A DNA stretch of 58,382 bases from Alphaproteobacteria bacterium CG1_02_46_17 (GTDB taxonomy: Bacteria; Pseudomonadota; Alphaproteobacteria; Micavibrionales; Micavibrionaceae): the NCBI GenBank assembly GCA_001871905.1, contig MNUG01000024.1, positions 1 through 58,382 on the forward strand, given 5' to 3'. The position numbers and the translations under genes were made by a program. Shown in pieces: positions 33,981 to 43,088 of this stretch. The stretch's first letter is position 1, and each line of letters starts with the position of its first letter. Under the pieces are notes generated by a model that worked only from the letters and a program-made list of their open reading frames with translations, did no database searches and had not been told where the DNA came from.

Positions 33981-36900
33981 TCATTCCGCCGCATCGAGAA
34001 AATCCAACTGGCCTTGCAGGTCAACTGATACCAACTGGGATACGCCACGTTCGGACATTGTAACACCGTAAAGGCGGTCCATCCGCGCCATGGTCAGACG
34101 ATGGTGGGTAATAATCACAAAACGAGTTCTGCACTGTTTAACGATTTCTTCGAGCATTCCACATACGCGGTCAACGTTAGCATCATCAAGCGGCGCATCA
34201 ATCTCGTCCAATACGCAGATTGGAGCAGGGTTGGTCAGGAACATGGCAAAAATCAAAGCGGTCGAGGCAAGAGTTTTTTCCCCGCCTGACAACAAAGACA
34301 GAGATTGCAATGATTTTCCGGGAGGCGATGCAAAAATTTCCAAAGAAGCTTCTAACGGATCATCTGAATCGACGAACGCAAGATGAGCTGACCCACCGCC
34401 AAACAAACGCGTAAACAGAGTTTGGAAGTGACCGTTTACTGTGTCAAAAGCTTGCTGCAAACGCTCGCGGGCTTCCTTGTTCAGTCTGGATATCCCACCA
34501 CGCAATTCTTCAATGGCCTGAGTAAGGTCCCCACGCTCTTGAGACAGCTTGGCAAGGTGTTGTTCAACTTCCTGTGATTCAACATCCGCACGCAGATTGA
34601 CAGGTCCCATGCCATCACGTTCGCGGATTAAGCGATCACGTTTGCCACGGAGTTTATCAATAGGTTCGGAATTGAGTTTTTCCAGATCCATTTCCGAAGA
34701 TTGCCACAATTCATCCGGTGTCATCGAGAATTGGTCTTCGATAGATTGACGGATAATCTCAATAGAACCTCCAGCAGCTTCCATGGTGGCCTGAGCTTTC
34801 GCACGAGATTCACGAACCTCCATCAATGCACCTTCAGCAACCTTCAGATTGTGACTGGTCTCACTCAAAGTTTTCTCAGCCGTAGCCAAAGCATCTGATG
34901 CTTCGTTTTTGGCATTTTCCATTGTTTTAAGATTGTCCAGCAATGCCATGCGTTGTCCCTTGATTTCCTCGGGACGAGATAGCACTTCATCAAGTTTGGC
35001 TTTCATGGAGGCTTCGCGGTCATTCAACTGGGACAGGCGATCCTTTGCGCGAATTGCACGATTATTTAGATTTACCCGCTCATCCGAAATTACCCGCAGG
35101 CGAGCCTCACGACGACGAATGCCCTGTTGGAAAACTTCCAATGTGGCAGACGCTTCGCTCAGCGCCCCTTGCGCCGCCGCCAGCGCTAGTTTGCGCTGTT
35201 CGACTTCCAGATTTTGTTGAGCCAATGCTTCATCGTCAAAAGATTGCATAGAGGTCTGGTGTGTAAAGACTTCACCGTCAAGGCGGGTTTCATCTTCTGA
35301 CGCAATACTTAAAGCTTCCTCTAGTTTGGCAATTTCCGATTCAGTATGAGAGCGTTTTTCAATAGCACGCTGCAAGTCTGTCCGTTTGTTGGCAAGATTA
35401 CGTTCAAGAGAACGAACTTCTTGTTCCAAAGACTGAACGGACTGACGGCAAGACTGGACAGATGTCTGAGCTGCTTGCAATTCTTGTTCAGCGGATTCAA
35501 AAGATGATTTTACATCCGGCAACTGGGCTTGCAATTCTTCTAGACGGTTTTTATTTTTTAGACGAATGGCGTTGCGATCCATCGCCTTGGCGCGAATACA
35601 CAAACCATCCCAACGCCAGTAAGCACCACCACGTGATACAATCGACTGTCCGGCCTTAAGGGATGGCACCGCAGCCTCGCCCTGAACATCATCTTCGACA
35701 AATCCGATATAAGACAAAGCAACTTGCAGGGCATCAGGAGCTTTAATATGTGGACGCAAGGCCTGAACCCCATCAGGGAAAGACGGAGCATCATTGGCAG
35801 TATTTGATTTTCCTGACCAGACCGCGGGAGCATCACTCTCGGTCGAAGCCATAATTGTGTCGCCCAATGCTTTTGAAAGAGCCGCTTCGAAACCTTCATC
35901 GGCCTTAATTTCATCCAGAACCGGTTTGAATCCAGACTGGGATTCAGATTTCAGAACACTTTCCAACGCGTTAACTTCGGATTGGATTTTAGATAGAGCT
36001 TCGCGTGCAGACTGCTGCATTGTCCGTGAGCCATCCAGAGACTGTTGGGCATTTTCCAAAGTTTGACGGGCAGATTGATCGGCTTCGCGTTTAACGCTCA
36101 ATTCAGCATCAAGCGTTTCGATTTCGCTGTTCAACCCGTCAACTGGAGCCGCAGCTTCCTGCTGGGCACGTTTTTGTTCGATTTGTTGTTGAAGTGATAT
36201 GATGCGGGACTTAATCGAATTGAGACGGTTCTGATCTTGAGCCAGTTGGCTTTCCAATGTAGCGCGTGTTGCCTTGAGGCTTGCTGCCTTTTCCAAAGTT
36301 GCCTGATAGTTTTCCTGCAACCTCATAACATCGAGTTCTTTTTCTCCACGCTCATTGGTGAGGCGTGTGATTTCTTCCTCGGTATTGGCTTGAACTTGAA
36401 GTTCTCTTTCCTCTGCATCAAGTTTTTCAAGAGTAGATATACTCTCGTTGGCAGATTGCTCTTCGTGCGCGCGATCATTAGCAATATGAGCCAACCCTTG
36501 GCGGGCTTCTTCAATTTGTGTGGTGACGCGTTGTTCTTCGTCATCCAGACGGCGCAATTCGAAATTTTGTACTTGCCATGCAGCCGCCGTCTCAGCCTGC
36601 TTTCCACGGAGAGGGGGCAGGGCTTCGCTTTGCTCAATTTGTATCCGGTTCAATTCGGCTACACGAGTCATGCGTTCAGCAACAAGGCCTTCGGATTCAT
36701 TAAATTCTTGCTCTGCTTCCGATTTCAAAGTCCGCGCAATCATCCACTCGGCCAAGGCCAGCTTTGTTTCAAGTTCCTTGATTTCGGCGCTGATATTTTT
36801 ATAACGTGTGGCCTGACGGCTTTGGCGTTTTAGAGAGTCCAATTGGGTTTCCAAACCGGCAACAACATCTTGTAGGCGGGCAAGGTTGGCATCTGCCGCC

Positions 36901-37457
36901 TTCAAACGAAGCTCTGCTTCATGACGACGCACATAAAGGCCAGAAACACCAGCAGATTCTTCAAGAACCTGACGACGTTCGGCTGGTTTGGCATTGATAA
37001 TAGCAGCAATCCGCCCTTGGGACACAATCGCTGCCGAATGAGCGCCAATCGCCATATCGGCAAACAGCATTTGGACATCACGAGCGCGAACGGGTTTGCT
37101 GTTCACATAGTAACTCGAGCCCATATCACGTTCAATGCGACGAACGACTTCAATTTCATCTGTATTGTTGAATAGAGCGGGGGCAGTGCGTCCGCGGTTA
37201 TCCAGAACGACAGAAACTTCAGCAGAATTGCGTGCGGGGCGGCTGCTCGTGCCATTAAAAATGACATCGTCCATACCTGACCCACGCAAACGCTTGGCAG
37301 ATGTTTCGCCCATCACCCAAGAAAGGGCTTCGACAAGATTCGATTTTCCACATCCGTTTGGCCCGACAATACCAGTCAGACCTGGCCCAATATCCAGATC
37401 GGACTTCTCGACGAAAGATTTGAACCCGTGAAGGCGGAGGCGGCTAAAATTCGACAT
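33981..37457 (-). CDS. smc: Chromosome segregation protein SMC
   Basis: This 1158-residue ATPase of chromosome condensation has the Walker A GPNGCGKSN (residues 33-41), a coiled coil, a hinge near residues 500-640 and a second coiled coil. The C-terminal ABC signature is SLLSGGEKTLAS and the Walker B is ICVLDEIDAPLDD. The N-terminal LHGFKSFVEK and the VMGETSAKRLRG loop are also typical. The length is normal. It lies between a DsbA-like protein and atpI on the same strand. Confidence 0.98.
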   Translation of the reverse strand: MSNFSRLRLHGFKSFVEKSDLDIGPGLTGIVGPNGCGKSNLVEALSWVMGETSAKRLRGSGMDDVIFNGTSSRPARNSAEVSVVLDNRGRTAPALFNNTDEIEVVRRIERDMGSSYYVNSKPVRARDVQMLFADMAIGAHSAAIVSQGRIAAIINAKPAERRQVLEESAGVSGLYVRRHEAELRLKAADANLARLQDVVAGLETQLDSLKRQSRQATRYKNISAEIKELETKLALAEWMIARTLKSEAEQEFNESEGLVAERMTRVAELNRIQIEQSEALPPLRGKQAETAAAWQVQNFELRRLDDEEQRVTTQIEEARQGLAHIANDRAHEEQSANESISTLEKLDAEERELQVQANTEEEITRLTNERGEKELDVMRLQENYQATLEKAASLKATRATLESQLAQDQNRLNSIKSRIISLQQQIEQKRAQQEAAAPVDGLNSEIETLDAELSVKREADQSARQTLENAQQSLDGSRTMQQSAREALSKIQSEVNALESVLKSESQSGFKPVLDEIKADEGFEAALSKALGDTIMASTESDAPAVWSGKSNTANDAPSFPDGVQALRPHIKAPDALQVALSYIGFVEDDVQGEAAVPSLKAGQSIVSRGGAYWRWDGLCIRAKAMDRNAIRLKNKNRLEELQAQLPDVKSSFESAEQELQAAQTSVQSCRQSVQSLEQEVRSLERNLANKRTDLQRAIEKRSHTESEIAKLEEALSIASEDETRLDGEVFTHQTSMQSFDDEALAQQNLEVEQRKLALAAAQGALSEASATLEVFQQGIRRREARLRVISDERVNLNNRAIRAKDRLSQLNDREASMKAKLDEVLSRPEEIKGQRMALLDNLKTMENAKNEASDALATAEKTLSETSHNLKVAEGALMEVRESRAKAQATMEAAGGSIEIIRQSIEDQFSMTPDELWQSSEMDLEKLNSEPIDKLRGKRDRLIRERDGMGPVNLRADVESQEVEQHLAKLSQERGDLTQAIEELRGGISRLNKEARERLQQAFDTVNGHFQTLFTRLFGGGSAHLAFVDSDDPLEASLEIFASPPGKSLQSLSLLSGGEKTLASTALIFAMFLTNPAPICVLDEIDAPLDDANVDRVCGMLEEIVKQCRTRFVIITHHRLTMARMDRLYGVTMSERGVSQLVSVDLQGQLDFLDAAE

Positions 37458-37483
37458 CTATAATCAAAACCCTGTTCTGGTGT

Positions 37484-38332
37484 TTACTCTTCTTGTTTTG
37501 TAGTTCCTTCTCCAAGCAATTCATTAAAAGTTGCTTCGAAGAAAGAAACTGGCTGGTGTCCAACAATCATCTTCTCTCCACCATTCACAACGAAGCTTGG
37601 TGTAGATGATATACTGAATTTATCGTGTGCAGCTTGCATGTCACCGATAATACGTTTTTCAAGACTTGTGTTATTGATACAGGCGTTGATTTGATCTTCG
37701 CCGAGACCTGCAAACTTCGCATATTGAACCAGTTTGTCTTTGTAATCTGACTCATAAGCCCATTTGTCTTGTTGTTCCAACAGCAATCCCATAAAACTGA
37801 CAAACTTATCGGCAGGCATACAACGTAAAACTTGTGATGCGATGACCGCGGGCTGATTTAACGGATATTCCTTAAAGATGATCTGAACTTTCCCAGTATC
37901 AATAAATTTCTCCTTGATCTCTTTTAAGTCCGTATTGTGGAATGTGGCACAATGCCCGCAAGTCAAAGATGAATATTCAACAACTTTGATTGGTGCATCA
38001 TCGCTTCCCAATTTACGGTCACTCATCATCTCTTGAGTGGTGGCATCACCCACTTCTTCTGCTATGGGGTATTTTGCGGTGTCTACAATTGGAAGAGTTT
38101 TTGTTTCAACAACAATTTCATCTTTGGTAACAGCTTCCTCAGTTGTTTGAGGTTCTGGTTGCGGAGGTACAGATGTGTCTGCACTCTGTTCTATGAAATT
38201 TTGCTCGGCAGGAATGCTTTCGGAAGTAGGTGGTGTCGTTTTTACCCCCACAACAAGATAGAGAACAGCCGCTATCACTGCGACCAGAACTGCAATCCCC
38301 AAAATTTTTGGCGTATTATTTTCTTTAGACAT
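37484..38332 (-). CDS. DsbA-family thioredoxin-fold protein
   Basis: This 282-residue protein has an N-terminal membrane anchor (ILGIAVLVAVIAAVLYLVVG), a Pro/Thr/Glu-rich linker of about 80 residues, and a DsbA/DsbG-like domain with the redox motif CGHC (residues 125-128, in SSLTCGHCATFH) and a cis-proline in SSTPSFVVNG. It faces the periplasm. Whether it oxidises or isomerises disulfides is not clear. DsbA-like genes commonly sit between the DciA-like gene and smc in alphaproteobacteria. Confidence 0.88.
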   Translation of the reverse strand: MSKENNTPKILGIAVLVAVIAAVLYLVVGVKTTPPTSESIPAEQNFIEQSADTSVPPQPEPQTTEEAVTKDEIVVETKTLPIVDTAKYPIAEEVGDATTQEMMSDRKLGSDDAPIKVVEYSSLTCGHCATFHNTDLKEIKEKFIDTGKVQIIFKEYPLNQPAVIASQVLRCMPADKFVSFMGLLLEQQDKWAYESDYKDKLVQYAKFAGLGEDQINACINNTSLEKRIIGDMQAAHDKFSISSTPSFVVNGGEKMIVGHQPVSFFEATFNELLGEGTTKQEE

Positions 38333-38373
38333 GAAACAACTCTCTCCTCACGCACGCGTGATTTTCATAAACT

Positions 38374-38387
38374 TGGGGTATACCCCA
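38374..38387. promoter_or_regulatory. Perfect 14-bp palindrome, candidate operator
   Basis: TGGGGTATACCCCA is a perfect inverted repeat 41-55 bp upstream of the DsbA-like gene ATG. A second inverted repeat, TCACG-N4-CGTGA, is closer to the gene at 38348-38361. The position suits a repressor or activator site. No known regulator consensus is recognised. Confidence 0.4.
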
Positions 38388-38473
38388 TTAAACACTAATG
38401 TTCCAAGAAATTAATTCGATTTTATGCCTTGTCAAACCCGAATTTTCAAACAAAACCAAGCTGTGGCACAGCC

Positions 38474-38482
38474 TTATCCACA
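38474..38482 (+). promoter_or_regulatory. DnaA box
   Basis: TTATCCACA is a perfect match to the DnaA-box consensus and lies in the gap between the OmpA-domain gene and the DsbA-like gene. An inverted repeat, CTGTGGCACAG, lies just before it at 38461-38471. A single box is not an origin; DnaA might regulate the neighbour. Confidence 0.35.
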
Positions 38483-38527
38483 TACTTCTGATGTTTGGGT
38501 AATGACTAAAGAGAGGTTTTTTTGTCT

Positions 38528-39676
38528 TTATTGACCTATAAATGCCAAATCAATCCGGTCTTTGGGTTCTTCAGTGGTTTTATCACTCAAGGCTCTTACA
38601 TCAATGCGGGTAGGTTTAATGCCATTTTCCAGAAGATATGAGCGGGCGGATAACGCACGGGATAAAGATATCCGTCTCGAAGAGCTTTCCGACCCATCTG
38701 TCCTGCTGGCATAAGCAAGAATTTCAAGACGAAGGCTCTGATCTTTCAAAAGACGGGCGACAACTTGATCTTTCAAAAGATTCTTTTGATCCTGACCCAA
38801 CACTGCAGTCCCAAGCCCAAATGCCAGACTAAACTGGTTCATATTCTCTACAGGCAAGGGATCATCGGGGATATCTATCCCCATAGCCTGACGAACCTCA
38901 TCTTTATCCTTAACCATGTGACGGGTGAGCGCATCATCCATTAGGCGCTCTCCTATACTAGGTTTTTCAACATTATCAGGCTGGATGGGAGGTAAATTTA
39001 CCATATCAGGAAGGGGCTTTGCATCCACTTTAACAGAAGGCACCGCAGGCATCGTTTTGGAGGTTGTAGGCTTATAGGCCTTGCTCGGTGGAGACATAGT
39101 AACAGGGCCCACCTCCCTATGTGCATCTCTCTCTATTATTGGTCGGGCAGCAACCGGCACATCCCTTACAGGATCAACTTGTGAAAGTGCCAGTAGCCCT
39201 AAAGGTTTTTTGGGGGGGGTAGGAGGGAGCATTTCTGCTTTATTTGCTGTCTCCACCTTATGATCTGGGAACGGCAGTAATTTATCGTTAGAATCACTCT
39301 GAGTAGTCTGTGCCGGAACGGGAACGGGCAAAGGGGCGCGGTTGGGCTCCGTTTTCATAGAAGGGCGTTGTAATGTCAGAACATGGTGGTTTTCGACAGG
39401 GTGGTTTAGCAAGTCCTTGACATTAGGTTCTGTCAGTTTCGGCTGCTCAGGTGGTTTAATCTCCTGTGTCCCTTGCTTCAAAGTAGGGGCAGGAGCTACT
39501 TTTTGTGCTGCAGTCCCGCCAAACATAGGGGGAGGCTGGTAATTTTCCAGATTTTGTAAGACAGAACGATCAACTTCGATATCAGCTTTGCCATATTCTC
39601 CAAGATTTTCAGCATGTGCAGCAAAGTTTGCGCACAGCAGCAAAATCAAAGGAAAAATGGCAAAAAATACTTTCAT
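38528..39676 (-). CDS. OmpA-family C-terminal domain envelope protein
   Basis: This 382-residue protein has a signal peptide (MKVFFAIFPLILLLCANFAA, cut near AHA), a Pro-rich, low-complexity middle at about residues 45-250 and a C-terminal OmpA-like domain (LEILAYASRTDG, RRISLSRALSARSYLLENGI). OmpA-like domains bind peptidoglycan. There is no lipobox, so this is not a normal Pal. The ATG abuts the suhB stop codon, so the two are translationally coupled. Its role is unknown. Confidence 0.8.
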   Translation of the reverse strand: MKVFFAIFPLILLLCANFAAHAENLGEYGKADIEVDRSVLQNLENYQPPPMFGGTAAQKVAPAPTLKQGTQEIKPPEQPKLTEPNVKDLLNHPVENHHVLTLQRPSMKTEPNRAPLPVPVPAQTTQSDSNDKLLPFPDHKVETANKAEMLPPTPPKKPLGLLALSQVDPVRDVPVAARPIIERDAHREVGPVTMSPPSKAYKPTTSKTMPAVPSVKVDAKPLPDMVNLPPIQPDNVEKPSIGERLMDDALTRHMVKDKDEVRQAMGIDIPDDPLPVENMNQFSLAFGLGTAVLGQDQKNLLKDQVVARLLKDQSLRLEILAYASRTDGSESSSRRISLSRALSARSYLLENGIKPTRIDVRALSDKTTEEPKDRIDLAFIGQ

Positions 39677-40498
39677 CTAAGCGCTCTCGAGAATTTTCTT
39701 AATAGGTTGCATTAAGTTGGCATTGGCGGCGAGGATACAGTCTCCATATACTGGATTCTTATCTCCGGTTAAGCTTATAACCGAACCACCAGCTTCTTTG
39801 ACGATTAATGCCCCGGCGGCAACATCCCAAGGAGATAGCCCATTTTCCCAGAATCCATCAAGTCGTCCTGCTGCTACATAACATAAATCAAGGGCGGCGG
39901 CCCCCATGCGACGAAAACCACTGGTTTTCCCCATTAGTGCGGCGAATTGTTTAGTCATTAATGTCTGCGCATCCAATGACTTGGAAGCAGCATCCCCACC
40001 GCCGATAACGGCCATATCTAGGTCACGACGAGCAGAAACCCTTAAACGGCGTTTTTGCATAAATGCGCCCGAGCCTTTTTCTGCATGAAAGACTTCGTTT
40101 TTGATGGGATCCATTACCAATCCGGCAATCATTTCACGCCCCATAGCAGTCTGACGCTCAATCCCGATTGAGATATTAAAATGTGGGATGCCATGAAGAA
40201 AGTTGGTTGTTCCATCCAAGGGATCAATGATAAAGCGGAATTCTTCCTGACCGGCGGTAGCCCCATCGGCTGCAATCTCGCCGCTTTCCTCCAGAAGAAA
40301 CCCGAAAGTCGGGCGTGATTTTTTAAGCTCTTCATACAGGATTTTTTCGGATCTTTTATCGGCAGCCGACACAAAATTTGCTGGCCCTTTACGAGAGACT
40401 TGAAGATGTTCAACCTCTCCGAAATCTCGCACAAGTGATTTGGCGGCTTTTTCTGCAGCACGCAGCATAATGGTCAAATTGGGCGATAAATTAGACAT
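39677..40498 (-). CDS. suhB: Inositol monophosphatase family protein
   Basis: This 273-residue Mg2+-dependent phosphatase has the two family motifs: DPLDGTTNFLHGIPHF (metal-binding) near residue 93 and WDVAAGALIVKEAGG near residue 224. The N-terminal GEI and EESGE acidic pairs also fit. SuhB proteins act on inositol phosphates and also assist rRNA antitermination in E. coli. It lies downstream of the DciA-like gene and is fused in expression with the OmpA-domain gene. Confidence 0.92.
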   Translation of the reverse strand: MSNLSPNLTIMLRAAEKAAKSLVRDFGEVEHLQVSRKGPANFVSAADKRSEKILYEELKKSRPTFGFLLEESGEIAADGATAGQEEFRFIIDPLDGTTNFLHGIPHFNISIGIERQTAMGREMIAGLVMDPIKNEVFHAEKGSGAFMQKRRLRVSARRDLDMAVIGGGDAASKSLDAQTLMTKQFAALMGKTSGFRRMGAAALDLCYVAAGRLDGFWENGLSPWDVAAGALIVKEAGGSVISLTGDKNPVYGDCILAANANLMQPIKKILESA

Positions 40499-40538
40499 TC
40501 TCGGGGTTCTCTTCTATTTACAATGTGAATATTTTGGC

Positions 40539-41051
40539 TCAGCCAGAGGTTCGATTAAATTTCGAACGCTCCTTCCTTAGTACGCTTTGACCTAGTTTTT
40601 CAAGACGTTTCCTTATGTCTTCATCTTCAATCTCTTCTAAAACCCCATCCAGGCGTTTCAATTCTTCTTGGGATGGGGGCTCATTTTGCGGTTTTATATA
40701 TCCATAATCTCCAAAATCCAGGCTATTGGTGGCTATATGGACAAAACGGATCGAAGTAATCCATTTTTCCCCATAGAGCTGGTTTAGCCTCTCTAGAATC
40801 AAGTCTTTTTGATAATGAAGTACAGCGGCATCGGCACTGCTGGCACCAATATCAAGGGAGGCTTGCGGCTTTTCCCCTTTGGTTTTTGGCTTACGGTAGT
40901 GTATTTTGACTGGCTGGGTCTTATTTGCCATCTCCATGCCGACAATGTCGACCCATTGAGACAAAATACGACCCAATGCCACAAATTTCCGGCTGAATGC
41001 TTCAGACGTCAAACGGGAAACCGAAACGGCGAGGGGGCGTAAATCCGACAT
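40539..41051 (-). CDS. dciA: DciA-like protein (DUF721)
   Basis: This 170-residue protein has the DUF721 domain in its N-terminal two thirds (LGRILSQWVDIVGMEMANKT and PQASLDIGASSADAAVLHYQ, ending in NQLYGEKWITSIRF) and a charged C-terminus. DciA family proteins load the replicative helicase DnaB in bacteria that lack DnaC. The start is the ATG at 41051 (MSDLRPLAV); the frame extends to 41144 but would overlap mutY. It diverges from mutY, with only 21 bp between. Confidence 0.82.
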   Translation of the reverse strand: MSDLRPLAVSVSRLTSEAFSRKFVALGRILSQWVDIVGMEMANKTQPVKIHYRKPKTKGEKPQASLDIGASSADAAVLHYQKDLILERLNQLYGEKWITSIRFVHIATNSLDFGDYGYIKPQNEPPSQEELKRLDGVLEEIEDEDIRKRLEKLGQSVLRKERSKFNRTSG

Positions 41052-41072
41052 AACACATGTTGTAACTCTGTA

Positions 41073-42161
41073 ATGGAAAAAAGTCACGTTTTTGAATGGA
41101 ATAACTCTGCCTTTCAGCAAAAGGTTCTGGCTTGGTATGATCAAAACCGCAGAATTTTACCGTGGAGAGCCAAAAAAAATTCCAAACCCTCCCCATACCA
41201 TGTCTGGCTTTCTGAAGTCATGTTGCAGCAAACGACGGTTCCTGCAGTAAAAAAATACTTCGAGAGGTTTACTTCCCTGTGGCCCACGATCCATGATCTG
41301 GCCAATAGCCCTCCTGATACTGTTATGCAGGAATGGGCAGGGTTGGGATATTATGCTCGCGCCCGAAATCTGATTAAATGTGCAGGAATTGTCTCCACCG
41401 ACCTAAATGGGAAATTCCCTGAAAACGAGAAAGATCTAAAGCTTTTGCCCGGCATAGGTCCATATACGGCAGCAGCTATTTCGTCCATTGCGTTCGGAAA
41501 TAATTCTGTGGTTGTTGATGGGAATGTTGAGCGTATCGTCTCGCGGGTATTTAAGGTGGATGACCCACTGCCTTTGGCTAAAAAACAAATTCATGCCTTG
41601 GCGAAACATTTTTATGAAGGCATCACAAGTAAAAGGGCTGGCGATATGCCGCAGGCTCTCATGGATATTGGAGCCACCGTCTGCACCCCAAAATCTCCCA
41701 AATGTGCGATATGCCCCATGTCGGATATGTGTGCGGTAAGGCAATGTAGCGATAATCCCGATTTATACCCGCGTAAACTTCCTAAAGCCAAAAAACCTCA
41801 TAGGGAAGGAAAAGTATATTGGTTAGAGACCGAGGCAAAACAGATACTTATTGAAAAAAGATCGGACGAGCAGATGCTTGGTTGGATGTTCGGATTTCCG
41901 GGGACTAGTTGGGATGGAGTTGGAAATGATTTTGTTGCTCCTGACATTAACTGGGATATGGTAGGAGATGTCACACATGTCTTTACGCATTTCTCTTTGA
42001 AATTGGAGGTTTTGCGAGGTAGAATGCCAATAGGTAAGATTAAATTAAATAAAAATCAGTACCTTATAGATATAACTGAAGTGGAGAATATTGGTTTTCC
42101 AAGTTTGTTCAAAAAGGTTCTTAAACTGGCCCTGCCAATCCGGAATAAGCATCCGGGATAG
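41073..42161 (+). CDS. mutY: A/G-specific adenine glycosylase MutY
   Basis: This 362-residue base-excision enzyme removes A opposite 8-oxoG. The catalytic Glu lies in LSEVMLQQTT, the helix-hairpin-helix is LLPGIGPYTAAAI followed by the catalytic Asp in VVDGNVERIVSR. The [4Fe-4S] cluster is C-X6-C-X2-C-X5-C in CTPKSPKCAICPMSDMC. The C-terminal Nudix-like domain with MLGWMFGFPG recognises 8-oxoG. No strong ribosome binding site is seen at the ATG, but no other start is available before the catalytic region. Confidence 0.97.
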   Translation: MEKSHVFEWNNSAFQQKVLAWYDQNRRILPWRAKKNSKPSPYHVWLSEVMLQQTTVPAVKKYFERFTSLWPTIHDLANSPPDTVMQEWAGLGYYARARNLIKCAGIVSTDLNGKFPENEKDLKLLPGIGPYTAAAISSIAFGNNSVVVDGNVERIVSRVFKVDDPLPLAKKQIHALAKHFYEGITSKRAGDMPQALMDIGATVCTPKSPKCAICPMSDMCAVRQCSDNPDLYPRKLPKAKKPHREGKVYWLETEAKQILIEKRSDEQMLGWMFGFPGTSWDGVGNDFVAPDINWDMVGDVTHVFTHFSLKLEVLRGRMPIGKIKLNKNQYLIDITEVENIGFPSLFKKVLKLALPIRNKHPG

Positions 42162-42193
42162 TAGGTCTTAACACCTAAAAAGGTATTATTAAG

Positions 42194-43084
42194 ATGTTTG
42201 TTATAAAGAAAGTTGGTCTGCTTTCTCCTTGTCTTATTTTTGCGCTGGCAATGCTATTTTTTGCGCAGGCTGTTTTTGCGCAGGATAAACCAGAGACGAG
42301 CTCTCAATCCCCAGATACGCCTCCAAAAGCTGAAGTATCAAAGTCAACAGAAGTTCTGCAAAATATTCTCCAGAAACAAACAGGAGAAGAAAAGGCAAAG
42401 GATAAAAAATTGACGGTAGTTCGTTATGTTCCTGCTACGCCACAAAATATTGTTCGTCTGATGTGGGCGCTCGGTGCATATGATTTAAACGATTCAGCTG
42501 CGGTCAGTAATTATATTCATCGGATAGAATGTGCTCTTTATGATAAGTACTATAACGATGAATTTGAGTGGAGAAAAGTTCAGCTTGCAACTGTATCGTA
42601 TTTGAAAAAATATGCAGAAGGTTTTTCCAACTACATTGAAATTATTCAGCCTGTGCAAATTGGCCGTTATGACTTTGACTTGCAAGGGTTCTCTATTAGA
42701 AATGAAAATGAGTTATATAACATGACGGCAATTCAGATTTCTGATTCACGGGGAGGTTACACAACTTGCAATTTTCCTGCTGAAGAATCTAGATTTGCTA
42801 CAGTAGCGATCGTCAAGCTGAAAAATCCTCTTAATATTGATTTTATTCGAGTTCCTCATGCGCTGGCAAAAGAATACATTCGCTTTTTGGAAGAAAGACA
42901 TGGACACCTAGTTGAAGATAAGGAGGTTTACTTGAGGTACAGGCTCCGCATTGACCGATTTTTACAGGTTGAATCGTTGCCAAATATCGGTGATTCTCTG
43001 GTTTTTTCCGGTAAAGTCATGCAGATAGATGTCTATGCAGATCAGGAAATGTTTCTACCTCTATTCTCCCAAAAATTTGATTAG
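42194..43084 (+). CDS. Uncharacterised secreted protein
   Basis: This 296-residue protein has a signal peptide (LLSPCLIFALAMLFFAQAVF, cut after AFA or VFAQ) and a Pro/Ser/Thr/Lys linker to about residue 75. A folded region follows, with VRYVPATPQNIVRLMWALGA, aromatic-rich segments and a mostly beta C-terminal half (GRYDFDLQGFSIRNENELY). No family is recognised with confidence. It follows mutY by 32 bp on the same strand and is convergent with folB. It may be a periplasmic or surface protein. Confidence 0.75.
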   Translation: MFVIKKVGLLSPCLIFALAMLFFAQAVFAQDKPETSSQSPDTPPKAEVSKSTEVLQNILQKQTGEEKAKDKKLTVVRYVPATPQNIVRLMWALGAYDLNDSAAVSNYIHRIECALYDKYYNDEFEWRKVQLATVSYLKKYAEGFSNYIEIIQPVQIGRYDFDLQGFSIRNENELYNMTAIQISDSRGGYTTCNFPAEESRFATVAIVKLKNPLNIDFIRVPHALAKEYIRFLEERHGHLVEDKEVYLRYRLRIDRFLQVESLPNIGDSLVFSGKVMQIDVYADQEMFLPLFSQKFD

Positions 43085-43088
43085 AGAA

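Noticed and set aside
36237-36833. 198-residue open frame on the plus strand inside smc
   Set aside because: Antisense shadow of the smc coiled coil; no ribosome binding site and no recognisable protein.
38474-38482. Replication origin
   Set aside because: Only one perfect DnaA box and no AT-rich unwinding element or dnaA/gidA neighbour; kept only as a possible regulatory site.
38528-39676. Pal lipoprotein
   Set aside because: It has an OmpA-type C-terminus but a cleavable signal peptide without a lipobox and a long Pro-rich middle, unlike Pal.
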